DNA of 6,606 nt from Thermatribacter sp964570785. GTDB lineage: Bacteria > Atribacterota > Atribacteria > Atribacterales > Thermatribacteraceae. Within the stretch, counting starts at the first letter, position 1. The number at the start of each line of letters is the position of its first letter. The notes below the pieces were generated by a model. It was given only the letters and a program-made list of their open reading frames with translations. It was not told where the DNA came from and did not search any database. A program made the position numbers and the translations under genes. The stretch covers positions 1-6,606 of the forward strand of contig CAZMZG010000075.1 of assembly GCA_964570785.1 (NCBI GenBank). The letters are read 5' to 3'. Below are positions 1-5,836 of the stretch, piece after piece.

Positions 1-149
1 TGCTTCTTGTTTATCTGGTGATCCGCTTTTTTGGAGAAAGCCCGAGAAAAGACAAGAACGGAGCCCTGGAGATTTTAAGAAAACGTTATGCTCGCGGTGA
101 AATAAGCGAAGAAGAATACCAGCGCATGAAAAGCGAGCTCGAGGAGTAG
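1..149 (+). CDS. C-terminal part of a membrane-anchored SHOCT-domain protein (5' end outside window)
   Basis: The open frame (first complete codon at base 3) runs to a TAG at 147-149 and gives 48 residues. It begins with a hydrophobic stretch, LLVYLVIRFF, that looks like the end of a transmembrane helix. A short charged linker follows (GESPRKDKNG), then a C-terminal segment ALEILRKRYARGEISEEEY ending MKSELEE. That pattern, a basic helix, 'ARGEIS/T', then an acidic 'EEEY/F' helix, is the classic SHOCT (short C-terminal) domain, which is usually found at protein ends and often after a single membrane helix. The family has no defined enzymatic role; the domain is thought to mediate oligomerisation or protein contacts. 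Only the last ~50 residues are visible, so what precedes the membrane segment cannot be judged. No terminator hairpin with a U tract is evident just after the stop codon. Confidence 0.8.
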   Translation, partial: LLVYLVIRFFGESPRKDKNGALEILRKRYARGEISEEEYQRMKSELEE

Positions 150-203
150 AAAGTTAGTTTAAATTTGTTTTGGGTTTCCTCAGAGCAAAGGCTTCGGAAA
201 AAT

Positions 204-255
204 AGGTTCTTCCGGTAGGGGTCTGGTTTAGAACAGGTAGTGCTGTGGAGAACCT
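204..255 (+). promoter_or_regulatory. Possible long-range stem in leader
   Basis: AGGTTCTTCC at 204-213 can pair with GGAGAACCT at 247-255 to give nine pairs with a single bulged base, closing a loop of 33 bases. It lies about 200 bases before the importer start and upstream of the likely promoter. If transcribed at all, it would belong to read-through from the SHOCT gene. It may be chance; no U tract follows, so it is not a standard terminator. Confidence 0.25.
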
Positions 256-334
256 TTACTGGTTAGCCGTTTTTAGCTGCGTTCCCCCTTCTGATTTTAG
301 GCTGCTTTGTATTTTTGCAATAGAAAGTGCATCT

Positions 335-364
335 ATAACCACAGGCCATCTTTTTATGGGTTAT
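335..364 (+). promoter_or_regulatory. Bulged inverted repeat upstream of the promoter
   Basis: ATAAC at 335-339 pairs with GTTAT at 360-364, and CCAT at 346-349 pairs with ATGG at 356-359. Together these give a nine-pair hairpin with a six-base bulge (340-345) and a six-base loop. The element sits just before the putative -35 region, a position suited to a regulator site or a weak end signal for upstream transcription. There is no U tract after it. Support is from pairing only. Confidence 0.25.
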
Positions 365-379
365 GGGAAGTGCAGGGCA

Positions 380-411
380 TTGCTCTCTTGTCTCCAATCT
401 TGTTGTATAAT
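380..411 (+). promoter_or_regulatory. Likely promoter of the importer operon
   Basis: A perfect TATAAT -10 box lies at 406-411. The best -35 match is TTGCTC at 380-385, leaving a spacing of 20 bases, longer than the usual 16-18, so the promoter may be weak or need an activator. Transcription would start near 418, giving a leader of about 37 bases before the ATG at 455. The -10 box is well supported by sequence and placement; the -35 is not. Confidence 0.45.
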
Positions 412-425
412 AATCCCGCACAGTT

Positions 426-443
426 CTTCAAGAATTCATCAAG
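426..443 (+). promoter_or_regulatory. Imperfect palindrome near the transcription start, possible operator
   Basis: CTTCAAGAATTCATCAAG is an 18-base imperfect palindrome centred on GAATTC, with 14 of 18 positions symmetric. It lies between the inferred transcription start (~418) and the ribosome binding site, where a bound repressor would block elongation or initiation. Sugar importers of this class are often controlled by LacI- or ROK-type repressors, but this sequence is not a recognisable LacI-family consensus and no regulator gene is in the window. Assignment as an operator is inference. Confidence 0.25.
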
Positions 444-454
444 GGGGTATGGTC

Positions 455-1702
455 ATGAAAAAGCTTTGGTGGTTGGTCGCTCTGTTGCTTTTTAGTATGG
501 TTGCTTTCCAGCTTCAAGCCTTTGCACAAGATATCGTCCTGATGCACGACAAGGGGGGAGCTCCTGACTGGCAAACACCGTTTACTGAAATGGCCAAGAT
601 TTGTGCTGAGGAGCTGGGGTTCACCTTTACGCCGACTCCTTTTCCCACCACTGACGTATTCATGTCGGCGGTGAGGACGGCTTTGCCCACCAGTAAGGCA
701 CCCGAGCTTTTTACCTGGTGGTCGGATTTCCGGATGAAACCACTGGTGGATGCCGGTCTCGTTGAAGACGTGACGGCTCTGTGGGAAAAGCGTCAGGATG
801 AATACGATCCAGCGTTCAGAGATGCATTCGAATTCGATGGAAAGGTATATGGTGTGCCTACCAATCTTGCTTACTGGGTGGTGTACTACAGCATTCCGGT
901 ATTCCAGAAATTTGGATTTGAAGAGCCCAGAACCTGGGAAGACTTCATCAAAATCTGCGATGTCCTAAAAGCTAACGACGTTATTCCTCTGGGAATCACC
1001 GTTCAGGGGAGATGGCCCACCTTCATTTACTTCGAAGACCTCATGATCCGGACTAACCCTGATGTTTACGTCGACCTCATGGTGGGCAAGGCGAAGTATA
1101 CTGACGAACCGGTAAAGAAGGTTTTCGCTTTGTGGAAAGAAATGCTTGATAAGGGGTATTTCTCGGACCCTGGCACAGACATTTTTGCTGATTATCCTCG
1201 CCTTATGGCCCAGGGTAAGGCGGGTATGATTCTGATTGGCAACTGGTATGAAGGTCAACTGATTCAAACGGGGCTTAAGGTGGGCGAAGACGTTGGCGCC
1301 TTCATTCTCCCCCCTGTGGATCCTAAGGTAGGAAATGTAATTATTTATGAGGCAGCTCCAATGCTCTTGGGCAAAAATGCTCCCAATAAGGAAAAGGCTT
1401 TGCAGATTGCGGACTGGTGGATGAGCCCCGAGACTCAGTACAAGTGGTGCAAGCTGATGGGGTTTGTTCCCCCCAATAAGAAGACTTCCACGGATTTTCT
1501 CTCTGCACCTATGCAGAAAATAGTTAAACAGGTCACCGAGGGGAATTACCGCTTGATTAACCGCTTTTGGGAAGCCACTCCTATGGAGCTTTGTGAAGAG
1601 GCAGTGGATAAGTTTGCAGAGTTTATCCTGAACCCTGACAAGATGGACCAGATACTGGAAGATCTGCAGAAGATAGCCGATACCTACTGGAGTTCTCACT
1701 GA
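455..1702 (+). CDS. ABC transporter extracellular solute-binding protein, family 1 (sugar-type)
   Basis: This is the periplasmic receptor of the importer, delivering a sugar or sugar-like solute to the two permeases that follow. The ATG at 455 is chosen because GGGGG at 443-447 lies 7 bases upstream; the ATG at 449 is too close to it, and the GTG at 245 precedes the promoter. The product is 415 residues. It opens with a signal peptide, MKKLWWLVALLLFSMV..., with a signal peptidase I site after QAFA (residue 24). There is no lipobox Cys, so the mature protein should be soluble in a periplasm. Family signatures seen are PRTWEDF (158-164), DGKVYGVP (128-135), GKAGMILIGNW (254-264), WWMSPETQYK (321-330) and GFVPPNKK (336-343). 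Length is typical for UgpB/MalE-like receptors. Abundant aromatic residues, including WW at 88-89 and 321-322, suit stacking against a sugar. The actual ligand cannot be told from sequence. A terminator-like hairpin follows the stop. Confidence 0.93.
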   Translation: MKKLWWLVALLLFSMVAFQLQAFAQDIVLMHDKGGAPDWQTPFTEMAKICAEELGFTFTPTPFPTTDVFMSAVRTALPTSKAPELFTWWSDFRMKPLVDAGLVEDVTALWEKRQDEYDPAFRDAFEFDGKVYGVPTNLAYWVVYYSIPVFQKFGFEEPRTWEDFIKICDVLKANDVIPLGITVQGRWPTFIYFEDLMIRTNPDVYVDLMVGKAKYTDEPVKKVFALWKEMLDKGYFSDPGTDIFADYPRLMAQGKAGMILIGNWYEGQLIQTGLKVGEDVGAFILPPVDPKVGNVIIYEAAPMLLGKNAPNKEKALQIADWWMSPETQYKWCKLMGFVPPNKKTSTDFLSAPMQKIVKQVTEGNYRLINRFWEATPMELCEEAVDKFAEFILNPDKMDQILEDLQKIADTYWSSH

Positions 1703-1706
1703 GCTT

Positions 1707-1729
1707 CGGGGGGCACTGCCCCCCGTTTT
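1707..1729 (+). terminator. Intra-operon terminator-like hairpin after the binding-protein gene
   Basis: CGGGGGGC at 1707-1714 pairs with GCCCCCCG at 1718-1725, giving eight consecutive pairs with a three-base loop (ACT). TTTT follows at once, then CATTTTTCATTTTT. It starts 5 bases after the binding-protein stop and lies before the first permease, whose ribosome site begins near 1748. Such hairpins between receptor and permease genes are well known in ABC importer operons, where they stabilise the receptor mRNA and terminate part of transcription, so the receptor is made in excess. The structure is seen; the efficiency is inferred. Confidence 0.8.
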
Positions 1730-1761
1730 CATTTTTCATTTTTGGTTGGGAGGGTTTCAAT

Positions 1762-2625
1762 TTGGTTGGAGAGAAAGCGAGCAGCTATCTTTTCATTCTT
1801 CCCGCTTTGGCTATGGTGATGATTTTTCTTCTGATCCCTGCTGGCTACACAGTGTGGGTTAGCTTTACAAAGTGGGATGGGCTGGGTGCACCTCGGTTTA
1901 TTGGTTTCGGAAACTACCTGCGCTTTGTCAAAGACCACGTCTTTATCACCTCTTTGAAGAATACCGTTATTTGGGTTATTTTTACTCTGGCTTTTTCTGT
2001 TTTTCTGGGGTTGCTGGTGGCCTATTTCGTTAACCGTATCCGGTTTGCCAACCTGTTCAAGTCCATTTTCTACATTCCTCTCACCATTTCTGCAGTCACT
2101 ACTGGCCTTGTCTGGATGTGGATGTACTCCCCGGATCTCGGAGTGGTGAACACGCTTTTACGCTTAGTGGGCCTTTCGGGACGCTCCTGGTTGTCGGAGG
2201 TACCTCTCAACACCTACGCTATGATTTGGGCCTGGACCTGGAAGACGGTGGGGATGAACATGGTGATCTTTCTTATTGGTTTGCAGGCCATACCCACCGA
2301 GCCGGTTGAGGCTTGTAAAATTGACGGAGCGACTGAATGGCAGACGTTCCGCTACGTCGTTTTCCCTATGCTCAGCACTATCACCACTGTGGTGGTGGCC
2401 ATGAGTTTGATTAATTCGTTCAATATTTTTGATATCATTTACGTCATGACGGATGGAGGTCCATACCGTTCTTCAGAAACCCTGGCGGTGACCATGTTCC
2501 GGGAATCATTTGTTCTTTTCCACATGGGCTATGGTGCAGCCATTGCCATTTTCCTTTCGGCAATCGTTATTGCCATTTCTTGGATATACATTCGTGAGGT
2601 CACTAAACGCGAAGTTCACTATTGA
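1762..2625 (+). CDS. ABC sugar transporter permease, MalF/UgpA type
   Basis: This is the first inner-membrane subunit of the importer, forming half of the translocation pore. The TTG start at 1762 is supported by GGGAGGG at 1748-1754, seven bases upstream. The 287-residue product fits the UgpA-type permease length. About six membrane helices are visible, near residues 9-30, 64-90, 100-122, 152-175, 204-225 and 256-277. The cytoplasmic coupling (EAA) loop is at 183-203: EACKIDGATEW..., with G189 in place and FP at 201-202. Its second Ala is replaced by Cys (C185), a mild departure from the EAA consensus. N-terminal SFTKWDG and FIGFGNY, and the VMTDGGP segment at 228-234, are typical of this family. 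It follows the binding-protein gene across the hairpin at 1707-1729 and ends 10 bases before the next permease, so the two permeases should be co-translated. The partner ATPase is not encoded here. Substrate unknown. Confidence 0.92.
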   Translation: MVGEKASSYLFILPALAMVMIFLLIPAGYTVWVSFTKWDGLGAPRFIGFGNYLRFVKDHVFITSLKNTVIWVIFTLAFSVFLGLLVAYFVNRIRFANLFKSIFYIPLTISAVTTGLVWMWMYSPDLGVVNTLLRLVGLSGRSWLSEVPLNTYAMIWAWTWKTVGMNMVIFLIGLQAIPTEPVEACKIDGATEWQTFRYVVFPMLSTITTVVVAMSLINSFNIFDIIYVMTDGGPYRSSETLAVTMFRESFVLFHMGYGAAIAIFLSAIVIAISWIYIREVTKREVHY

Positions 2626-2635
2626 GGGATGAGAC

Positions 2636-3469
2636 ATGAGTGTGAGAAACCTGATTATTTACATCATCATGATCGTGCTTGGGTTCCTGTGGCTTCTTCC
2701 TATCTGGCCCACAGTGCTTCTGGCTTTTAAGAGCAATGAGGAGTTTGGAGCCCAGAAGTTCTGGCAGCTGCCTTCTCAGAATTTTTTTGGTGTTAATCTC
2801 GTCAAAGCTTGGAACCAGGCTAAATTGGGAAGGTATTTCATAAACAGCCTTCTGTATGGCCTTGTTGGTGCCTGGGGGGCTATTTTTCTCTCTTCCCTGG
2901 CTTCTTTCAGCATTGCTCGGCTCAAAGTGAAGGGTGCTTTTGGCTGGTTTTTCCTAATATGGAGTGGCACCATTTTCCCCTTCCAGATTTACCTGATTCC
3001 CCTTTTTAAGATGTACATTTCGACGGGCTTGTATGACACCTTTTTGGGGATGATGCTCTTTTACATTGCTATCTGTATCCCCTTTTGCACCTTTATTTTT
3101 CGCAACTACTTCCTGACTTTGCCTGGAGAAGTCCTGGAAGCGGCTAAACTCGATGGTTGCTCTAACTTCAAGGCCTACTGGAAGATATACCTTCCGCTTT
3201 CCAAGCCGGCTATTGCAGTCCTTTTCCTTTTCCAGTTCACCTGGATATGGAATGACCTCATGTTTGGAATGGTCCTCACGCGTTCCATGAATGTTCGACC
3301 CATAATGGTTGGTCTTGCGCAGCTTCAGGGCTTTCGGGCAGGATCTGGAACGGATATCCCGAGCCTTATGGCCGGGGCTCTGGCTGCTTCAGTACCCACC
3401 ATTCTCCTGTTTGTGCTCTTGCAGCGCTACTTCATCGAAGGANNNNNNNNNNCCACGGCTGGTGAGTAG
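2636..3469 (+). CDS. ABC sugar transporter permease, MalG/UgpE type (interrupted by a 10-N assembly gap)
   Basis: This is the second inner-membrane subunit, pairing with the upstream permease. The ATG at 2636 has GAGGG at 2624-2628, seven bases upstream and overlapping the preceding stop. About six helices are visible, near residues 6-30, 67-93, 103-125, 134-156, 190-210 and 244-263. A textbook EAA loop is present: EAAKLDGCSNFKAYW... at 168-182, with IYLPLSKP at 184-191. The C-terminal RYFIEG (264-269) is the conserved end of MalG-type permeases, normally followed by a short 'LTAG...' tail. The Ns at 3443-3452 fall here. If the gap really is ten bases, the frame continues as four unknown residues then T-A-G-E and a TAG stop at 3467-3469, for 277 residues. 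Recovery of 'TAG' in frame suggests the gap is small and the end is correct. The exact last residues remain uncertain. Confidence 0.88.
   Translation: MSVRNLIIYIIMIVLGFLWLLPIWPTVLLAFKSNEEFGAQKFWQLPSQNFFGVNLVKAWNQAKLGRYFINSLLYGLVGAWGAIFLSSLASFSIARLKVKGAFGWFFLIWSGTIFPFQIYLIPLFKMYISTGLYDTFLGMMLFYIAICIPFCTFIFRNYFLTLPGEVLEAAKLDGCSNFKAYWKIYLPLSKPAIAVLFLFQFTWIWNDLMFGMVLTRSMNVRPIMVGLAQLQGFRAGSGTDIPSLMAGALAASVPTILLFVLLQRYFIEGXXXXTAGE
3443..3452. other. Assembly gap (10 Ns)
   Basis: Ten consecutive Ns interrupt the last codons of the MalG-type permease. Ten may be a placeholder rather than a measured length. The in-frame 'TAG E stop' reading on the far side argues that little is missing, but the join between the importer operon and the following leader should not be taken as proven. 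Confidence 0.95.
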
Positions 3470-3578
3470 GCAGGTGGAGTTGACCACAATAGACCAGTCT
3501 GGAGAGCTGGCGGCAAACGGAGCCTGAAGGGACCCAGCTCCTCTGCCTCCATGCGGTGCGATAGAGGAGGTGGGCGAG
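3470..3578 (+). promoter_or_regulatory. Structured leader that can bury the ribosome site of the SpeE-like gene
   Basis: This 109-base leader is GC-rich and unusually self-complementary. A small hairpin, GTGG 3474-3477 with CCAC 3484-3487, starts it. Next, GAGCTGG at 3504-3510 pairs perfectly with CCAGCTC at 3534-3540 around a 23-base loop. Finally, 3533-3544 (CCCAGCTCCTCT) pairs with 3563-3574 (AGAGGAGGTGGG) at 11 of 12 positions around an 18-base loop. The last stem contains the AGGAGG ribosome site (3565-3570) of the gene starting at 3579. The second and third stems share bases 3534-3540 and so exclude each other, which is the layout of a translational on/off switch. I do not recognise any named riboswitch class. 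No promoter is identifiable; it may lie in the gap or transcription may come from the importer operon. Confidence 0.45.
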
Positions 3579-5834
3579 GTGAGGGGAGAGCAACGTTTAG
3601 CCTTCAACCTTTTTCTGATTTCCTTGGGTGCTCTGGCTTTTGAAACAGCCCTTTTCCGGGTATTTACTTTTCTTTTTGGTTATCACTTTGTTTCCCTCTT
3701 GATAGCCCTGGCTCTTCTGGGATACGGCATAGCAGGGAGTTTTGCTCCTCGTTTTCCGAGTTGGTTCAAGGATGATGTCCTTTTTTATTTTGGATGTTTT
3801 GTAAGTCTTTTCTGGATGGTTCTGGTATTTCTTCCTTTTGATGTGTATGAGCTCTTTGTGAAGCCTTACCACTTCTTTCCTTTTGCCCTTTTGATTGTGC
3901 TGGCTCTTCTGCCTTTCCTGGCTCACGGCCTTTTGCAGGTAGTTGCCTTTGAATGCTTTCCTCGGCGCTTTCCCTATTTTTACGGCTTAAATTTACTGGG
4001 TTCAGCCTGTGGGGTAGTTCTGGCCCTTTTACTTCTTTTCAAGTTCAGCGAAGCCAGAGTTTTGCTCCTTCTTGCCCTTTTGGGTTTTCTGGGTAGTTTT
4101 TCGAAAAAGCGATGGTTTTTTGCCTCTTTGATTGCTGCCTTCTTGTTGCTCCCAGTTGGTATGCGTCTTTCTCCCTATCTTCCCTCCAGGAGCTTATTGC
4201 TTATTCCGCAAAGCTCTTTGCTTTGCACTTACCGCAATCCTTTTGAGGTACTTGAGGTTTTTTCAGTTCCTTCAATGCGCGTTGGTTCTGGTTTAAGCAC
4301 CCGTTTTCAGGGTGTTCCTCCTTCAGCCTTTGCGCTGGTTTTTGACCATCACGAGCTGGAACTTTTTCCTCAAGAGGTATCTAAGGGTTTCCTCGATGCA
4401 CTGCTCCTCCGCTTGCCTTTGCAGGTTGGAAAAAGGGGGAAAGTCCTGGTTGTTGAAGGGAAGGAGGGGTTGGGAGCTTATCTTGCTCAACACGCTGGAG
4501 CTCAAAAGATTACACTGGTAACTGCTTCTCGATCCTTTTCTAAGTTTATAAAGGATTTTGTACCCCGTTTTCCTGCCCGGGTGGTGGTTGCTTCTCCACG
4601 GCATTTTCTGGAGCGAAATGCGGAGCAATACGACACCATTTTCGTGAAGGTACCTGTTGGGAGGGCTTCCGTATTTCCAGGAAGTTTTTCTTTTGCCGAG
4701 GATTTTTTATTTACTGTAGAGGGAGTGCGGCTTTTGCTTGAACGTACCCAGGAGGGGGGAATGGTGGTTTTTACTTTTTTCCTTCAAAACCCGCCTTCTG
4801 TACTTCCCAAGCTCATTGCTTTGCTTGCTAGCGCTTATGGAAAAGAAAGGCTTGCCCGGAGCCTTGTAGTGATTAAAAACCTGGACTTTGCTTTATTTAT
4901 TGTGAAGAAGGGTGGTTGGCAAGCTCCTGAAGTAGCTTCGCTGTCTGAGGAACTCGAAAAGCACCAGTTCGATTGGGTATATTTCCCCGGGGGCAAGCTC
5001 GAAGATATGGAGCGGGTTTTTCAGACCGGCCAGCGCTATGCCCGGGTGGTGCAGGAGTTAATCCGGGGAGAGAAATACGAAACTGGTTTTGAGGTAAGGC
5101 TGACCAGCGACCTGCGCCCTTATTTTCGAAACTTTTTCGCTTTTGCGCAGCTCAGAGAAACCTGGCTTAACCTGAAAAAGCGCTGGTTACCCTTTGGGGG
5201 TGCTGGGTTTTTACTGGTGCTTGCCGTATTTGCCCTGGTGACCATTTTTTCCTTGCTTTTTCTCTTTTACCCCTTCTGGAGGGAGAAACGGCAACCCTTT
5301 TCTAAAGAAGTAAGGGCTTTCATTGGGAGCGGCATCTGTACTGGTTCTGGATTCATGTTTCTGGAAATATCGCTTTTTGTGTTTCTCTCGCTTTTTGTGG
5401 GTATTCCTCTTTACACTTTTTCTCTCCTCTTGATAATTCTTCTTGTGGGTTCAGGCTGGGGAAGTGCCTGGGTGCAGTCGCGGTTAGACCGGAAGAGCAC
5501 AAAAAAGCTTGCTCTTTTCCATCTTTTGGGTTTGGGTGGCTACCTTGTTTTCCTGGTGTTTTTCAAAGAAAAGCTCCTTGTTTTCCCATTGGCTGCCCTT
5601 TTACCGCTTTTGGTGGTTGCTTTTTTAAGCGGGATGCCTTTTCCTCTTCTTTCGCAAAAGGTGCGCCAGCGTGCTCCTTCGCTTTTCCCGCTGGTCTTCG
5701 CCTACAACGGCTTCTTTTCAGTGGTTTCTTCGTTGCTTGCTCACCTTGTGATCGTTTTCTGGGGGCTGAGCTGGGCCTTTGCGGTGGTTCTTTTTGCATA
5801 CTTGATTTTCTGGTGGGAAATGAGCTACAGGTAG
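3579..5834 (+). CDS. Membrane protein with central spermidine-synthase-like Rossmann domain (fused MFS/spermidine synthase type)
   Basis: The GTG at 3579 is chosen because AGGAGG (3565-3570) sits eight bases upstream; the GTG at 3570 overlaps that site. The product is 751 residues. The N-terminal ~200 residues hold about six membrane helices, with ETALFRVFTFLFGYHFVSLL at 22-41 and a GYGIAGSF turn, a pattern typical of this family. Residues ~205-450 resemble the SpeE catalytic fold: a strand and loop KVLVVEGKEGLGAYLA (288-303), YDTIFVKV at 351-358, then FSFAEDFLFTVEGVRLLLE (370-388) and GGMVVFTFF. SDLRPYFRNFF at 510-520 is the usual 'T-D-x-R-P-F' motif closing the domain. About six more helices fill ~540-748. 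The cofactor loop lacks the GGGDG of true spermidine synthases, and the Asp/Glu residues that handle substrate are not obvious, so polyamine synthesis is doubtful. It may bind a nucleotide-like ligand or act as a transporter or sensor; that is inference. Translation may be controlled by the leader hairpin. Confidence 0.82.
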   Translation: MRGEQRLAFNLFLISLGALAFETALFRVFTFLFGYHFVSLLIALALLGYGIAGSFAPRFPSWFKDDVLFYFGCFVSLFWMVLVFLPFDVYELFVKPYHFFPFALLIVLALLPFLAHGLLQVVAFECFPRRFPYFYGLNLLGSACGVVLALLLLFKFSEARVLLLLALLGFLGSFSKKRWFFASLIAAFLLLPVGMRLSPYLPSRSLLLIPQSSLLCTYRNPFEVLEVFSVPSMRVGSGLSTRFQGVPPSAFALVFDHHELELFPQEVSKGFLDALLLRLPLQVGKRGKVLVVEGKEGLGAYLAQHAGAQKITLVTASRSFSKFIKDFVPRFPARVVVASPRHFLERNAEQYDTIFVKVPVGRASVFPGSFSFAEDFLFTVEGVRLLLERTQEGGMVVFTFFLQNPPSVLPKLIALLASAYGKERLARSLVVIKNLDFALFIVKKGGWQAPEVASLSEELEKHQFDWVYFPGGKLEDMERVFQTGQRYARVVQELIRGEKYETGFEVRLTSDLRPYFRNFFAFAQLRETWLNLKKRWLPFGGAGFLLVLAVFALVTIFSLLFLFYPFWREKRQPFSKEVRAFIGSGICTGSGFMFLEISLFVFLSLFVGIPLYTFSLLLIILLVGSGWGSAWVQSRLDRKSTKKLALFHLLGLGGYLVFLVFFKEKLLVFPLAALLPLLVVAFLSGMPFPLLSQKVRQRAPSLFPLVFAYNGFFSVVSSLLAHLVIVFWGLSWAFAVVLFAYLIFWWEMSYR

Positions 5835-5836
5835 AA

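Larger units (their letters stand above)
150..454 (+). other. Non-coding leader upstream of the ABC importer operon
   Basis: These 305 bases separate the SHOCT gene from the sugar-binding protein. I see no convincing gene in them. The frame of the binding protein stays open upstream to a GTG at 245, but that stretch lacks a ribosome site, runs across the TATAAT box at 406-411, and encodes residues unlike any signal peptide. Features inside are a long-range stem at 204-213/247-255, a bulged hairpin at 335-364, a -10 box, and an imperfect palindrome at 426-443. No tRNA or riboswitch class that I recognise is present. Confidence 0.6.

Noticed and set aside
245..454. N-terminal extension of the sugar-binding protein from a GTG at 245
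   Set aside because: There is no ribosome site, it crosses the TATAAT box, and it would place the signal peptide about 70 residues inside the protein. The ATG at 455 has a strong Shine-Dalgarno sequence.
307..495. 62-codon open frame overlapping the leader and the start of the binding-protein gene
   Set aside because: It overlaps the real gene in another frame, has no good ribosome site and no recognisable domain.
965..1732. 255-codon minus-strand open frame opposite the binding-protein gene
   Set aside because: The plus-strand frame has unambiguous family motifs; this one has none and runs through the terminator hairpin.
3453..3578. Known riboswitch, tmRNA, RNase P RNA or SRP RNA in the leader after the gap
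   Set aside because: I compared the visible bases from memory with the conserved cores of SAM, TPP, FMN, cobalamin, c-di-GMP, ZTP, fluoride and guanidine elements and with these housekeeping RNAs, and found no match. Only the generic switch-like pairing is retained.
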